From the NCBI GenBank assembly GCA_017301975.1, contig JAFLEI010000006.1, positions 1-64,000 of the forward strand: DNA of 64,000 bases, written 5' to 3'. Position numbers and translations under genes: made by a program. This document shows positions 45,039-53,859 of the stretch, one piece after another; within the stretch, counting starts at the first letter, position 1; every line of letters begins with the position of its first letter. Under the pieces are notes generated by a model, which had not been told where the DNA came from, did no database searches, and worked only from the letters and a program-made list of their open reading frames with translations. Source of the DNA: Verrucomicrobiota bacterium (GTDB lineage Bacteria; Verrucomicrobiota; Verrucomicrobiia; Verrucomicrobiales; Verrucomicrobiaceae).

Positions 45039-45851
45039 TCAAACGACCGCCTTCTTCACCTTGCCGAAATCCGTGCCGAGGAAGCGCTTGGCGAGGTTTT
45101 CCGCCTGCTCGGAGTGATCGGTGAGGTAGATGTCGAGGGTGGGTTTGGATTTGGTCGTCCGCAGGAGGCCGCCCTGCTCCAGGCTGGCCTTCACATGCGC
45201 CGCGCAAGTGCTGGCGGAGTCCACCAGCCGCACCTTCTGCCCCAGCATGCGCTTCAGCACCGGCACCAGCAGTGGGTAGTGCGTGCAGCCCAGCACCAGG
45301 GTGTCGATGCCCTTGTCGAGCATCGGCTTCAAATACTCGCGCAGCACGGACTTGAGCGCCGGGTGGTCCGTCCAGCCCTCTTCCACAAACGGAACGAGCA
45401 AGGGGGTGGCCTTCGCTTCGATCAGGATGTCAGGCCGCCGCATGGCGATTTCATGCTGGTAGGCATGACTCCGAATCGTGCCTGCCGTGCCGATGATTCC
45501 CACCCTTTCGCAGGTGTCATCAGCCAGCGTCGCCTCCACCCCGGGCCCCAGCACGCCGATGACCGGCACACGAAACGTGGCCTGCAGCACCGGCAGCGCA
45601 TGCGCCGTCGCCGTGTTGCACGCCACCACCACGGCCTTCACGCCATGGGAGACGAGGAACTGCGTGTCCTCCACCGAGAATCGACGGATCGTGTCCGGAG
45701 ATTTCGAGCCATAGGGCACTCGTGCCGTGTCGCCGAGATAAACGATCGACTCATTGGGCAGCAGATCCCGCAGCGCCCGCACCACGGTCAGACCGCCCAC
45801 GCCGGAGTCAAAGACGCCGAGGGGGCTGCTGGCGGTTGCGGAGGAACTCAT
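45039..45851 (-). CDS. murI: glutamate racemase
   Basis: MurI makes D-glutamate from L-glutamate for peptidoglycan. The 270-residue cytosolic protein shows GVFDSGVGGLTVVRAL with the N-terminal Asp/Ser, YLGDTARVPYGSKS, the first catalytic Cys in VVACNTATAHALP, and the second in LVLGCTHYPLL. Length and motif spacing are typical. The ATG at 45851 is two residues from the predicted fold. It is followed at 44978 by the LptF/G gene on the same strand, with a 6-bp hairpin (GGCAAT/ATTGCC, 45012-45028) between them that lacks a T-run. Confidence 0.96.
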   Translation of the reverse strand: MSSSATASSPLGVFDSGVGGLTVVRALRDLLPNESIVYLGDTARVPYGSKSPDTIRRFSVEDTQFLVSHGVKAVVVACNTATAHALPVLQATFRVPVIGVLGPGVEATLADDTCERVGIIGTAGTIRSHAYQHEIAMRRPDILIEAKATPLLVPFVEEGWTDHPALKSVLREYLKPMLDKGIDTLVLGCTHYPLLVPVLKRMLGQKVRLVDSASTCAAHVKASLEQGGLLRTTKSKPTLDIYLTDHSEQAENLAKRFLGTDFGKVKKAVV

Positions 45852-45917
45852 GAGATTCAGATTTCAGCATCAAACCATTCCATCCACGTTAGCGCAATGA
45901 TTGGGAGCAAAAATCAC

Positions 45918-46601
45918 TTATTGCTTCATGGCCCCGGGCTCACTCTTCCGGTCAAATTTCTGGCGGAGCGGGCTCCAATACATCAATGCAAGCGCGATAT
46001 TGTTGCCTGTGAAGGCAAGGCAGCAGATGAAGTTCCACCACGGGCCGAATATCTGCGGCGGAGGTCCCAAGGCGGTTATCAGCCCCCAAATGGTGCAGAC
46101 GGCAAATAAAAGTCTCCCTGTCTTGGATTGGAACAAGCAAAGCACATTTGCCAATACGGACAGGCTTACGAGCGGCCAATTGCTGATGTAGGCGAAATCC
46201 CAGAGGTCATCTGAGAAAGAGAGTGAATCTAAAAATGCCGCGACTTCGGGTGGGGGCGAAGGAGCAAACAACTGGCCGTAGAGCACCAATAACGCATAAT
46301 ATCCGAGGTTGCAGACAAGGAGGACCTTCAGAAAGACCTGCAAATCGTCTGTGTTCCATGTCGGATCAAATGCGGGCGTGTAGACCGGCACTTCTGCTTT
46401 TTCTTGTTTTGCCAGCCACTCGATTGCTTCTTTTGCCTGGTCATCCGGCACCTCCAGTTTGATGACCGGTTCAGTGATTCCAACGGCTCGACCACCCTCG
46501 CCGCGGGCGTCAATGACTCGCACATCAACCCCCATGCTGCCAAGAAATGCGGCGTCTAGATAGGCGCTTTCAGTCTTTTCGTACGATCGTATCGTGGCCA
46601 T
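45918..46601 (-). CDS. DUF2007-like domain fused to a membrane region
   Basis: A 227-residue protein. Residues 1-65 resemble the DUF2007 signal-transducing-like domain (TIRSYEKTESAYLDAAFLGSMGVDVRVIDARG, then VIKLEVPDDQAKEAIEWL). The rest has about four hydrophobic segments (FLKVLLVCNLGYYALLVLYGQLF, WPLVSLSVLANVLCLF, GRLLFAVCTIWGLITALG, WWNFICCLAFTGNNIALALMYW) and a charged tail. Function is unknown. Base composition is somewhat lower in GC than its neighbours. The ATG at 46601 (MATIRSY) was preferred to an upstream in-frame start at 46643, which lies within the argF terminator region. Confidence 0.75.
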   Translation of the reverse strand: MATIRSYEKTESAYLDAAFLGSMGVDVRVIDARGEGGRAVGITEPVIKLEVPDDQAKEAIEWLAKQEKAEVPVYTPAFDPTWNTDDLQVFLKVLLVCNLGYYALLVLYGQLFAPSPPPEVAAFLDSLSFSDDLWDFAYISNWPLVSLSVLANVLCLFQSKTGRLLFAVCTIWGLITALGPPPQIFGPWWNFICCLAFTGNNIALALMYWSPLRQKFDRKSEPGAMKQ

Positions 46602-46652
46602 CCTGTGATGATGAACCAATTTGAGGACGCGTTGTCCAGACAAACCTCATCT

Positions 46653-46675
46653 TTAAAAAGGGCGGATCACCCCTT
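46653..46675 (-). terminator. intrinsic terminator overlapping the argF stop
   Basis: On the minus strand AAGGG and CCCTT (46671-46675 and 46658-46662) form a 5-bp stem with an 8-nt loop that contains the argF stop codon, followed by TTTAAA. It is a weak but well-placed end for the arg operon. Confidence 0.45.
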
Positions 46676-47569
46676 CCGAGTGAGCTCCACGATGATCGCC
46701 TTCTGCGCATGCAGCCGGTTCTCAGCCTGGTCGAAGATCAAATCAGCGTGGGCTTCCATGACTTCCTCGGTGATTTCCTTGCCGCGATAGGCTGGGAGGC
46801 AGTGCATGACGAGGGCGCCGGGATTGGCGTGCTTCATGAGGGCGGAGTTGATCTGCCAGGGCTTGAGGGTCTCGATGCGGTCGGCGCTTTCGGCCTCCTT
46901 GCCCATGCTGACCCAGACATCGGTGTAGACGACATCGCAGGCTCCCACCGCTTCGGCGGGATCATCAACAATGCTCACCGTATTGCCGGGCACGCGGTGC
47001 ATGAAGCTTTCCTGCGGCTGAAAGGCCTTGGGGGCGCCAATGATGAGTTCAAATCCGAGATGCACCGAGGCCCAGATCCAAGAGCGGGCCATGTTGCAGT
47101 CGCCATCGCCCAGAAAGCAGACACGTTTGCCCTGCCATCCACCGAGGCGTTCTTTGATCGTCTGCAGATCCGCCAGCACCTGGCAGGGGTGCTCGTCATC
47201 GGTCAGTGCATTGATCGTGGGGATGCCGCTGTACTGGGCGAAGTCCACCACGTCCTGCTGCGCGAAGGTGCGGATGACTGCGCCGTGAATCATGCGGCCC
47301 ATCACCCGCGCGGTGTCCTTGATCGGTTCGCCACGGCCGAGCTGGATGTCGGCGCTCGAAAGGAACATCACCGCGCCGCCCAGTTCGCGAATGCCCACTT
47401 CAAAACTCACCCGCGTGCGCGTCGAAGACTTGCTGAAAATCAGCGCCCACTGCTGGCCGGTGAGCACCTGCGGGGATGCCTTGCGGTCCTTTTTCAGCAC
47501 GCAGCCAAGATCGACGATTCTCTCGATTTGTTCCTTGGTCAGTTCTTCGATGGAAAGGAGGTGGTTCAT
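46667..47569 (-). CDS. argF: ornithine carbamoyltransferase
   Basis: ArgF joins carbamoyl phosphate to ornithine to give citrulline. The 300-residue cytosolic protein contains the carbamoyl-phosphate motif SSTRTRVSFEVG, the HGAVIRTFAQQDVVDFAQ segment (equivalent to MRTF..D), ALTDDEHPCQVLADLQTI (HPCQ), VYTDVWVSMGKE (ornithine-binding D.W.SMG), and LVMHCLPAYRGKEIT (HCLP). Length is standard. The ATG at 47569 begins NHLLSIEEL. It is the last gene of the argC-argJ-argB-argD-argF operon, 12 bp after the argD stop. Confidence 0.97.
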   Translation of the reverse strand: MNHLLSIEELTKEQIERIVDLGCVLKKDRKASPQVLTGQQWALIFSKSSTRTRVSFEVGIRELGGAVMFLSSADIQLGRGEPIKDTARVMGRMIHGAVIRTFAQQDVVDFAQYSGIPTINALTDDEHPCQVLADLQTIKERLGGWQGKRVCFLGDGDCNMARSWIWASVHLGFELIIGAPKAFQPQESFMHRVPGNTVSIVDDPAEAVGACDVVYTDVWVSMGKEAESADRIETLKPWQINSALMKHANPGALVMHCLPAYRGKEITEEVMEAHADLIFDQAENRLHAQKAIIVELTRKG

Positions 47570-47581
47570 ATCGTGGAGGAT

Positions 47582-48814
47582 TTACGCGAGTTGATCGAGC
47601 ACGCGTTTGAAGATGGCGAGCCCTTCGTCGGCATGGGCTGCGGTGATGTTCAGGGGTGAGAGCCAGCGCACCACATTGGGGCCGGCGGGAGTGACCATCA
47701 TGCCGGCGTCCAGCAGTTGCTGCGCGAGGAAGATGGATGGCAGCTTGCCGCCGGATTTCGCGGCGATGGCTTCGGCATTGAGTTCAAAGCCGATAAAAAG
47801 TCCTAGCTGACGCACCTCTTTGATCAGCACGTGATTCCACGAGCAGGCCGCCGCCGCGATGGCAGCACCCCGCGCTTTGGCATTGTCGCAGAGTTTTTCG
47901 TCGATGATCGTGCGAACCGTGGCGATGCCCACCGCGCAGGCGAGGGGCGAGCCGCCATAGGTGGTGCCATGCGTGCCGGGGCCGAGGGTCTTGCTCAGAT
48001 CACGGCGATCATTGACCCAGAAGGAGCCCAGCGGGAAGCCGCTGCCAATGGCCTTGGCCCAGCTGATGCCATCGGGCTGAATTTCATCTCCTGGAATGAT
48101 GCTGCGCCAGCCGGCCATCTCGCCTGCACGGCCAAAGCCGCACTGCACTTCATCCAGCAGCAGCAGCAGGTCCTTCTCACGGCACAGGCGCTGCGCGGCG
48201 CGCAGAAACTCGGGCGTGACGGCATTCACGCCGCTCTCACCCTGGATGGGCTCCATCAAAATGGCGACCGTCTTGTCGGTGATCGCTGCTTCGAGCGCGG
48301 CGATGTCGTTGAACGGGGCATAGACGAAGCCCGGCGGCAGGGGGCCAAAGCCACCGTGGATTTTCTCCTGCGCCGTCGCCGTCATGGCACCGAAAGTGCG
48401 GCCATGAAACGAGCCCGTAAAAGTGATAATCTCATAGCGACCGCCGGTCTGCTGGCCGTATTTGCGTGCCAGCTTGAGCAGGCCTTCATTGGCCTCCGCA
48501 CCGCTGTTGCAGAAGAAGCACTTGCCGGCAATGCCGACACATTCTTCGACGAGAATCCGCGCCAGCTCCGCCTGCTTGTCGATGCAGTACCAGTTCGAGA
48601 CGTGAATGAGGGTGTTCGCCTGCTCCGTGAGCGCCTTCACCACCGTGGGCGGGCAGTGACCAAGCGGGCACACGGCCACGCCGCCGGCGAAGTCGAGATA
48701 CTTTTTCCCATCACGATCCCAGACGTACGGGCCTTCGCCACGCACCGGCCAGACGTTGTAACGACCGTAGTTCGGCAGGACAAACTCCTGCATCAGTTGA
48801 TCACTCGTTCTCAT
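47582..48814 (-). CDS. argD: acetylornithine aminotransferase
   Basis: A 410-residue PLP-dependent class III aminotransferase that makes N-acetylornithine from the semialdehyde and glutamate. Motifs are VWDRDGKKYLDFAGGVAVCPLGHCPP, FCNSGAEANEGLLKLAR (PLP phosphate contact), SFHGRTFGAMTATAQ, LLLLDEVQCGFGRAG with the PLP-ring Asp, and SWAKAIGSGFPLG with the Schiff-base Lys. The position between argB and argF makes the acetylornithine role likely, although related enzymes can also use succinyldiaminopimelate. The ATG at 48814 lies 7 bp after the argB stop. Confidence 0.95.
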   Translation of the reverse strand: MRTSDQLMQEFVLPNYGRYNVWPVRGEGPYVWDRDGKKYLDFAGGVAVCPLGHCPPTVVKALTEQANTLIHVSNWYCIDKQAELARILVEECVGIAGKCFFCNSGAEANEGLLKLARKYGQQTGGRYEIITFTGSFHGRTFGAMTATAQEKIHGGFGPLPPGFVYAPFNDIAALEAAITDKTVAILMEPIQGESGVNAVTPEFLRAAQRLCREKDLLLLLDEVQCGFGRAGEMAGWRSIIPGDEIQPDGISWAKAIGSGFPLGSFWVNDRRDLSKTLGPGTHGTTYGGSPLACAVGIATVRTIIDEKLCDNAKARGAAIAAAACSWNHVLIKEVRQLGLFIGFELNAEAIAAKSGGKLPSIFLAQQLLDAGMMVTPAGPNVVRWLSPLNITAAHADEGLAIFKRVLDQLA

Positions 48815-48821
48815 CTCAGGA

Positions 48822-49679
48822 TTACAAATGGATTTCAGTGCCGATCCCGCCGTCGGTGAAGATTTCGAGAATCAGCGCATGTGGCAGACGGCCGTCGATG
48901 AGATGCACCTTTCCCACCCCGCCACGCAGGGAATCGAGCGATGAGTCCACCTTGGGAATCATGCCGCCGCTGATGATGCCGTCGGCTTTCAGCTTGGCGA
49001 TGGAGGCCTCGTCGAGGCTTGGGATCAGCGTGGAGTCGTCCTTCGGATCACGCATCACGCCGCGCACGTCACTGAGGAAGATCAGCTTCGTGGCCTTGAG
49101 GCGCTTTGCCAGACCGCACGCTGCGAGATCCGCGTTCACGTTGAGCGTTTTGCCGGAGGCAAGCTCACGGGCAACGGGAGAAACCACAGGCACAAACTCA
49201 CCCGCCACCGCGGCCTGGATCAGCCCGAGCTTGCAGTCATTGACTTCACCGACCCAGCCGAGATCGCCCTTCATCTTTTCGCCGAGAAAGACTTCCGTGC
49301 CTGGAATGCCGACAGCCTTGCCGCCAAAGGCGTTGATCTTGGTCACGATCTCCGGGTTGATCACTCGGGCGAGCGTTTCTTCGACGATCTTGATCGTCTC
49401 ATCATCGGTGACACGCATGCCATTGATGAACTTCGCCTGCAGGCCAGACTCGGTCATGGCCTTGGAGATCGCCTTGCCACCTCCGTGCACGATGACAGGA
49501 TTGATGCCCACGGCTTCGAGGAAGACGACATCGCGCAGAAAGGAGTCTACCTGCACCGGGTCTTCCATGGCGCTGCCGCCGACCTTGATCAAAAACGTGC
49601 AGCCTCGAAAGCTCTGCATGTAGGGCAGGGCTTCAAGAAGTACGGCGGATTTGGTGATTTGAGCGTCGAGGGGATTCAT
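48822..49679 (-). CDS. argB: acetylglutamate kinase
   Basis: ArgB phosphorylates N-acetylglutamate, the committed step of arginine synthesis. The 285-residue amino-acid-kinase-fold protein has FLIKVGGSAMEDP with the phosphate-binding Lys/Gly, NPVIVHGGGKAISKAM, KFINGMRVTDDETIKIVE with the NAG-binding Arg, LNVNADLAACGLAKRLKATKLIFLSDV, and GGMIPKVDSSLDSLRGGVGKVHLIDGR. The N-terminal extension (LDAQITKSAVLLEALPYMQSF) resembles the extra helix of arginine-sensitive hexameric enzymes, so feedback inhibition by arginine is plausible. It starts 27 bp after the argJ stop. Confidence 0.97.
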   Translation of the reverse strand: MNPLDAQITKSAVLLEALPYMQSFRGCTFLIKVGGSAMEDPVQVDSFLRDVVFLEAVGINPVIVHGGGKAISKAMTESGLQAKFINGMRVTDDETIKIVEETLARVINPEIVTKINAFGGKAVGIPGTEVFLGEKMKGDLGWVGEVNDCKLGLIQAAVAGEFVPVVSPVARELASGKTLNVNADLAACGLAKRLKATKLIFLSDVRGVMRDPKDDSTLIPSLDEASIAKLKADGIISGGMIPKVDSSLDSLRGGVGKVHLIDGRLPHALILEIFTDGGIGTEIHL

Positions 49680-49706
49680 CGCGATGAATGTGACTGCGTG
49701 AACCGG

Positions 49707-50993
49707 TCAGGCGAAGCCTTTCTGGCGTTTCGCATGAATGGCGGCGGAGTATTCCGCGCTGTTGAAATCCACGTATTCTTCGGACAGGTCGCTGGTGTAA
49801 ACGGTGTATCCGCTGGTGCCGAGGTTGAGATCAATGGTGACGGTGAACTTCGGTTCTTTCACCACCTTCTCCAGCTCCGTCACAGGCGTGTGGTTGGCCA
49901 GTCCGCCTTTGCAGGCCTGCAGACCGCCAAAGTAAATGTCGATGAGTTCCTCACGAATTCGAGCGCCGGAATAACCGACGGCGTGGATGATGCGGCCCCA
50001 GTTCGGATCGCAGCCATGGAAGGAGCACTTCACTAGGAGGGATTTGGCGACGGTTTCGGCCACCTTGCGGGCGTCTGCCTGCGTGCGGGCATTGCGGACG
50101 CGGATCTCGACGAACTTCGTCACGCGCTCGCCGTCGCAGACGATCATCTTCGCCAGCTCCAGCATCACCTTGTGCAGCGCGCAGCGGAAGAGTTCCGCCT
50201 CGGGCGAGCCCTTCCTGATCGTCGGGACATCGGACTGGCCGTTGCTCATCACGATGACGGTGTCGTTCGTGCTGGTGTCACCGTCGATGGTGATGCAGTT
50301 AAAGCTCTTCTCCACGGCGTAGCGCATGGAGCGGTGCAGCTCATCCTTGCCGATCTTCACGTCGGTGGTGATGAAGCAGAGCATCGTGGCCATGTTCGGG
50401 CAGATCATGCCCGCGCCTTTGGCGATGCCGCCGATGCGGAAGCTGCCTTTGCCGCAGGGCACATCAACCGCGAAGGACTTGGGCTGGGTGTCGCTCGTCA
50501 TGATCGCGCGCATGGCGTCATCGGAGCCATCCGCCTTCAGCTTGGCCACGGCATCGGGTACTTTGACAATCACACGCTCAATGGGCATCGGCATGCCGAT
50601 GATGCCGGTGGAGCAGACAAGCACCTGGCGCATTTTCACGCCGAGCTGTTCAGCCACGGCCTTCGTCATGGCTTTCGCATCCTGGATGCCCTGCACGCCG
50701 GTGCAGGCGTTGGCGTTGCCGCTGTTGGCAATGATGGCGCGGGTGTCGCTTTCCTTGATGTGCTGCTGGCTGACGCGCACGCAGGCGGCGCGGACTTTGT
50801 TCGTCGTGAAGACCGCGTCCGTCGTGGTCGGGCCGTCGGAAACGATCAGCGCGAGATCCAGCCGGGTGGCTTCAGGATTTTTGATGCCGCACGTCACGGC
50901 GCTGGCGCGGAAACCCTTCGCCGCAGTGACCCCGCCGTCGATGACTTTGAAGGAGACGCGGCATTCGCGTTCGTCGTGTGCTTTGGTCGCCAT
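49707..50993 (-). CDS. argJ: bifunctional ornithine acetyltransferase/N-acetylglutamate synthase
   Basis: ArgJ moves the acetyl group from N-acetylornithine to glutamate, recycling it. The 428-residue product matures by self-cleavage before the nucleophilic Thr in GMICPNMATMLCFITTD (Thr203). Usual neighbours of that motif are Ala where this protein has Cys. Other family stretches are GVTAAKGFRASAVTCGIK, ANSGNANACTG, CITIDGDTSTNDTVIVMSNG and CSFHGCDPNWGRIIHAVGYSG. Whether it also accepts acetyl-CoA is not visible. The ATG at 50993 starts the family N-terminus; the longer in-frame start at 51041 lies inside argC. It follows argC by 4 bp. Confidence 0.96.
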   Translation of the reverse strand: MATKAHDERECRVSFKVIDGGVTAAKGFRASAVTCGIKNPEATRLDLALIVSDGPTTTDAVFTTNKVRAACVRVSQQHIKESDTRAIIANSGNANACTGVQGIQDAKAMTKAVAEQLGVKMRQVLVCSTGIIGMPMPIERVIVKVPDAVAKLKADGSDDAMRAIMTSDTQPKSFAVDVPCGKGSFRIGGIAKGAGMICPNMATMLCFITTDVKIGKDELHRSMRYAVEKSFNCITIDGDTSTNDTVIVMSNGQSDVPTIRKGSPEAELFRCALHKVMLELAKMIVCDGERVTKFVEIRVRNARTQADARKVAETVAKSLLVKCSFHGCDPNWGRIIHAVGYSGARIREELIDIYFGGLQACKGGLANHTPVTELEKVVKEPKFTVTIDLNLGTSGYTVYTSDLSEEYVDFNSAEYSAAIHAKRQKGFA

Positions 50994-50997
50994 AGGA

Positions 50998-52047
50998 TTA
51001 AACGTACAGCAGGCCTGCGGTGGCCTCAAAACCGCAGACAAGGTTCATGTTTTGCACGGCCTGGCCTGAGGCGCCTTTGCCGATGTTGTCTTCGGTGCTC
51101 ATCAAAATGAGCTGTCCTGCGCGGGCGTCATAGGACCAGCCGATGTCCACGAAATTGGTGCCGGTGACGTTTTTGGTGTCTGGAGATTGGTTCACCCCCA
51201 GCAAACGCACGAAGGGCGCGGAATCGTAGGCCGAATGCAAGGCGGCGCTGATTTCTTCGATCGTCACCCCAGGCTGCAGCTGCGCAAAGGTCGTCGTGCA
51301 GATGCCTGAATGCGTCGGCATGAGGTGCGGCACAAAGGAGAGCTTCACTTCGCGGCCTGCGGCTAGGGCCAGCTCCTGGCCGACCTCACTGAGGTGGCGA
51401 TGCAGCGGCACGCTGTAGCTGCGCACGCTGTTCTGCACTTCGCAGAAGAGCAGGGGAATGCTTTCTTTGCGTCCGGCACCGCTGGCACCGCTCATGCTGG
51501 CGACGGCCAGAGGAGACTCCGCCAGCAGGCCCGCCTTGAGCAGCGGGATGAGCGGCAGCAAGATGCTGGTGGGGTAGCAGCCAGGGCAGGCGATGAGCCG
51601 CGCCGCCTTGATGGCCTCCGCCCGTACTTCCGGCAGCGCATAGACGGCTTCGTCCAGCAGTTCCGGCGCAGGATGGGCATGCCCGTAGAATTCCTCATAG
51701 AGCTCCGGACTCCGGAGGCGGAAATCCGCGCTGAGGTCGATCACCTTGAGGCCGAGTTCGAGCAGCGGCTTCGCATACTCGGCGGCCACCCCATGCGGTA
51801 CCGCCAGAAACGCGATCTCGGCGCCTGCGGCTTTCAGAGCGGCGGCGTCAGGCGCGGTGAATGTGAGGGAATCGGCCACGCCGATGCTGCGGAAGCGCGG
51901 GAACTCCTTGGAGAGGGTTTTACCAGCCAGGGACCGCGAGGTCACCGCCACCAGTTCAACGTTCGGATGCCGTAGCAGCAGGCGCAGCAGTTCAGCTCCA
52001 GAGTAACCACTGGCTCCAACGACGGCGACTTTGACAGGTGCGGACAT
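50998..52047 (-). CDS. argC: N-acetyl-gamma-glutamyl-phosphate reductase
   Basis: ArgC reduces N-acetylglutamyl phosphate to the semialdehyde with NADPH. The 349-residue protein has VAVVGASGYSGAELLRLLLRHP (nucleotide binding), AFLAVPHGVAAEYA, VIDLSADFRLRS, the active-site Cys in LIACPGCYPTSILLPL, ASGAGRKE, and PHLMPTHSGICTTT with the catalytic His region. It is first in the arg operon. The ATG at 52047 was chosen because the 26 residues upstream are not part of the fold. The clpX-like gene diverges from it 129 bp away. Confidence 0.96.
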   Translation of the reverse strand: MSAPVKVAVVGASGYSGAELLRLLLRHPNVELVAVTSRSLAGKTLSKEFPRFRSIGVADSLTFTAPDAAALKAAGAEIAFLAVPHGVAAEYAKPLLELGLKVIDLSADFRLRSPELYEEFYGHAHPAPELLDEAVYALPEVRAEAIKAARLIACPGCYPTSILLPLIPLLKAGLLAESPLAVASMSGASGAGRKESIPLLFCEVQNSVRSYSVPLHRHLSEVGQELALAAGREVKLSFVPHLMPTHSGICTTTFAQLQPGVTIEEISAALHSAYDSAPFVRLLGVNQSPDTKNVTGTNFVDIGWSYDARAGQLILMSTEDNIGKGASGQAVQNMNLVCGFEATAGLLYV

Positions 52048-52176
52048 AATGCGGGGGGCGGAGTATGGGATGTCATGGGGACCGTGCAACCCTGAAAAAG
52101 AGCATTTCGTGCCGGGGCACAGCACGCATCGTGCCGCTTGTCAGCGGGCTTCGCCTAGCGCACTATCAATTCCCTC

Positions 52177-53859
52177 ATGAGCGACCCCACGCCAGAACTC
52201 CCCGAGACCGAAAAAACCAAAGCCCCCGGAAGTCCGGAGGAAATCACTCGCAAGCTGGAGGATTTTATCAAGAACACGCTGGGCGGCCAGGTGCTGTTCA
52301 CCCGTGTCGAAGGTCCTGGCGGACGTTCTGCCCCAGAAGGAGAGGAAAAACCGGTCGAAGACGCCAAACCCGACCACGGCAGGGTCTTCGAGTTCAACTA
52401 CCGCCCGGCCGACATCAAGGCGCATCTCGACCGCTTTGTGATCCGGCAGGACGAGGCCAAAAAGGTGCTCGCCACCGCGGTGTGTGACCATTACCACCAC
52501 GCCCAGATGCTGCGGGACGACCGGGAGGCAAACCCCGGCGGACAGAAGCTCGAATTTTCGAAACAGAATGTGATCATCATCGGCCCCACCGGCGTGGGCA
52601 AGACCTACCTCGTCAAACACATCGCCGACCTCATTGGCGTGCCGTTTGTGAAGGCGGATGCGACCAAATTCAGCGAAACTGGCTACGTCGGCGCAGACGT
52701 GGATGACCTGGTGCGCGATCTGGTGGCGAAAGCCAATGGTGACATCGAGCTCGCGGAGCATGGCATCATCTACCTGGATGAAATCGACAAGCTCAGCAGC
52801 GGCCCGGAACGCATTGGTCGCGACGTCAGCGGGCGCGGTGTGCAGACCACCCTTCTGAAACTGATGGAGGAAACCGAAGTCGCCCTCTACGCCCCGAATG
52901 ACATCCGCAGCCAGATGCAGATGATGTTCGACACCCGCAAGGGCCGCACCGGCCGCGAGGTGGTGAACACACGCAACATTCTCTTCATTGTCAGCGGCGC
53001 CTTTGGCGGTCTGGAAAAAATCATCGAAAAGCGCACGAACCGAAAATCCATCGGCTTTGTCTCCTCGGACACGAAAACAACCGCTGCGGAGCACTTGTTC
53101 CGCGAGGCGCGCACCAAGGACTTCATTGACTATGGTTTCGAGGCTGAATTCATCGGCCGTCTTCCCGTGCGCGTAGTCTGCGATCCGCTCAGCGCGGACG
53201 ACATGTTCCAGATCATGAAAAACTCCGAAGGCAGCCTCATCCGCCAGTATGAGCGTGAGTTCGCCGCGTATGGGGTCAAAGCGGTCTTCAAGGACGATGC
53301 CCTGCGTGAAATCGCCAGCCGCGCGGAGGACGAAAAGACAGGCGCCCGCGGCCTCGTCACCGCCTGGGAGCGGGTGCTGCGTGATTTTAAATTTGAAATG
53401 CCCAGCCTCGGCCTGCCGGAACTGCAGGTCGATGGCGCGCTTGTCAAAGAGCCGGAGCAAACACTCGCCAGATGCCGTGCTGAGGCCGTCAGCCAGTTTA
53501 GAGAGCTTGGTGCCGCTCATGCCGGGGAGGTCAGGGCCTTTGCGGAGCGCTTCCAGCGTGAAAACGGCTTCATGCTCGACTTTGACGATGAAGCCATCGC
53601 GGCAGTGGCCGCGCGGGCGCAGCGTGAAGGGCTGCATGTGGAGGCTATGTGCGCGAAGCTTTTCAAAGATTATCCCTTTGGCCTCAAACTCGTGACGCGC
53701 AGCACCGGCGCGACGCGTTTTCTCATCACCCCCGACGCGATTGGCAATCCTGACAAATATGTCAGTGAGCTTGTCGTGAAAGCCTGCCGGAGCCAGCCTG
53801 AGCCGCCGGCTTCAACCATCATCGATCTCACCCCTGACACTCCCGCCCATGAATCGTAA
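52177..53859 (+). CDS. ClpX-like AAA+ unfoldase without zinc-binding domain
   Basis: A 560-residue AAA+ protein of the ClpX type. Walker A is GPTGVGKT (136-143), Walker B IIYLDE (197-202), GYVGADVDDLVRDL the ClpX/HslU-type segment, and GFEAEFIGRLPV carries Arg328. IGF at 292-294 sits where ClpX has the loop that docks into ClpP, so delivery of substrates to ClpP is plausible. The N-terminal four-Cys zinc domain of standard ClpX is absent; residues 1-70 are charged and disordered-looking. A C-terminal extension after about 430 is also unusual. Its last 11 bp overlap the membrane pseudo-cyclase gene, indicating coupling. Probably a ClpX paralogue. Confidence 0.87.
   Translation: MSDPTPELPETEKTKAPGSPEEITRKLEDFIKNTLGGQVLFTRVEGPGGRSAPEGEEKPVEDAKPDHGRVFEFNYRPADIKAHLDRFVIRQDEAKKVLATAVCDHYHHAQMLRDDREANPGGQKLEFSKQNVIIIGPTGVGKTYLVKHIADLIGVPFVKADATKFSETGYVGADVDDLVRDLVAKANGDIELAEHGIIYLDEIDKLSSGPERIGRDVSGRGVQTTLLKLMEETEVALYAPNDIRSQMQMMFDTRKGRTGREVVNTRNILFIVSGAFGGLEKIIEKRTNRKSIGFVSSDTKTTAAEHLFREARTKDFIDYGFEAEFIGRLPVRVVCDPLSADDMFQIMKNSEGSLIRQYEREFAAYGVKAVFKDDALREIASRAEDEKTGARGLVTAWERVLRDFKFEMPSLGLPELQVDGALVKEPEQTLARCRAEAVSQFRELGAAHAGEVRAFAERFQRENGFMLDFDDEAIAAVAARAQREGLHVEAMCAKLFKDYPFGLKLVTRSTGATRFLITPDAIGNPDKYVSELVVKACRSQPEPPASTIIDLTPDTPAHES

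Noticed and set aside
46667..52047. The arginine gene cluster as an unusual system
   Set aside because: argC-argJ-argB-argD-argF is a common operon order and all five products carry normal catalytic motifs.
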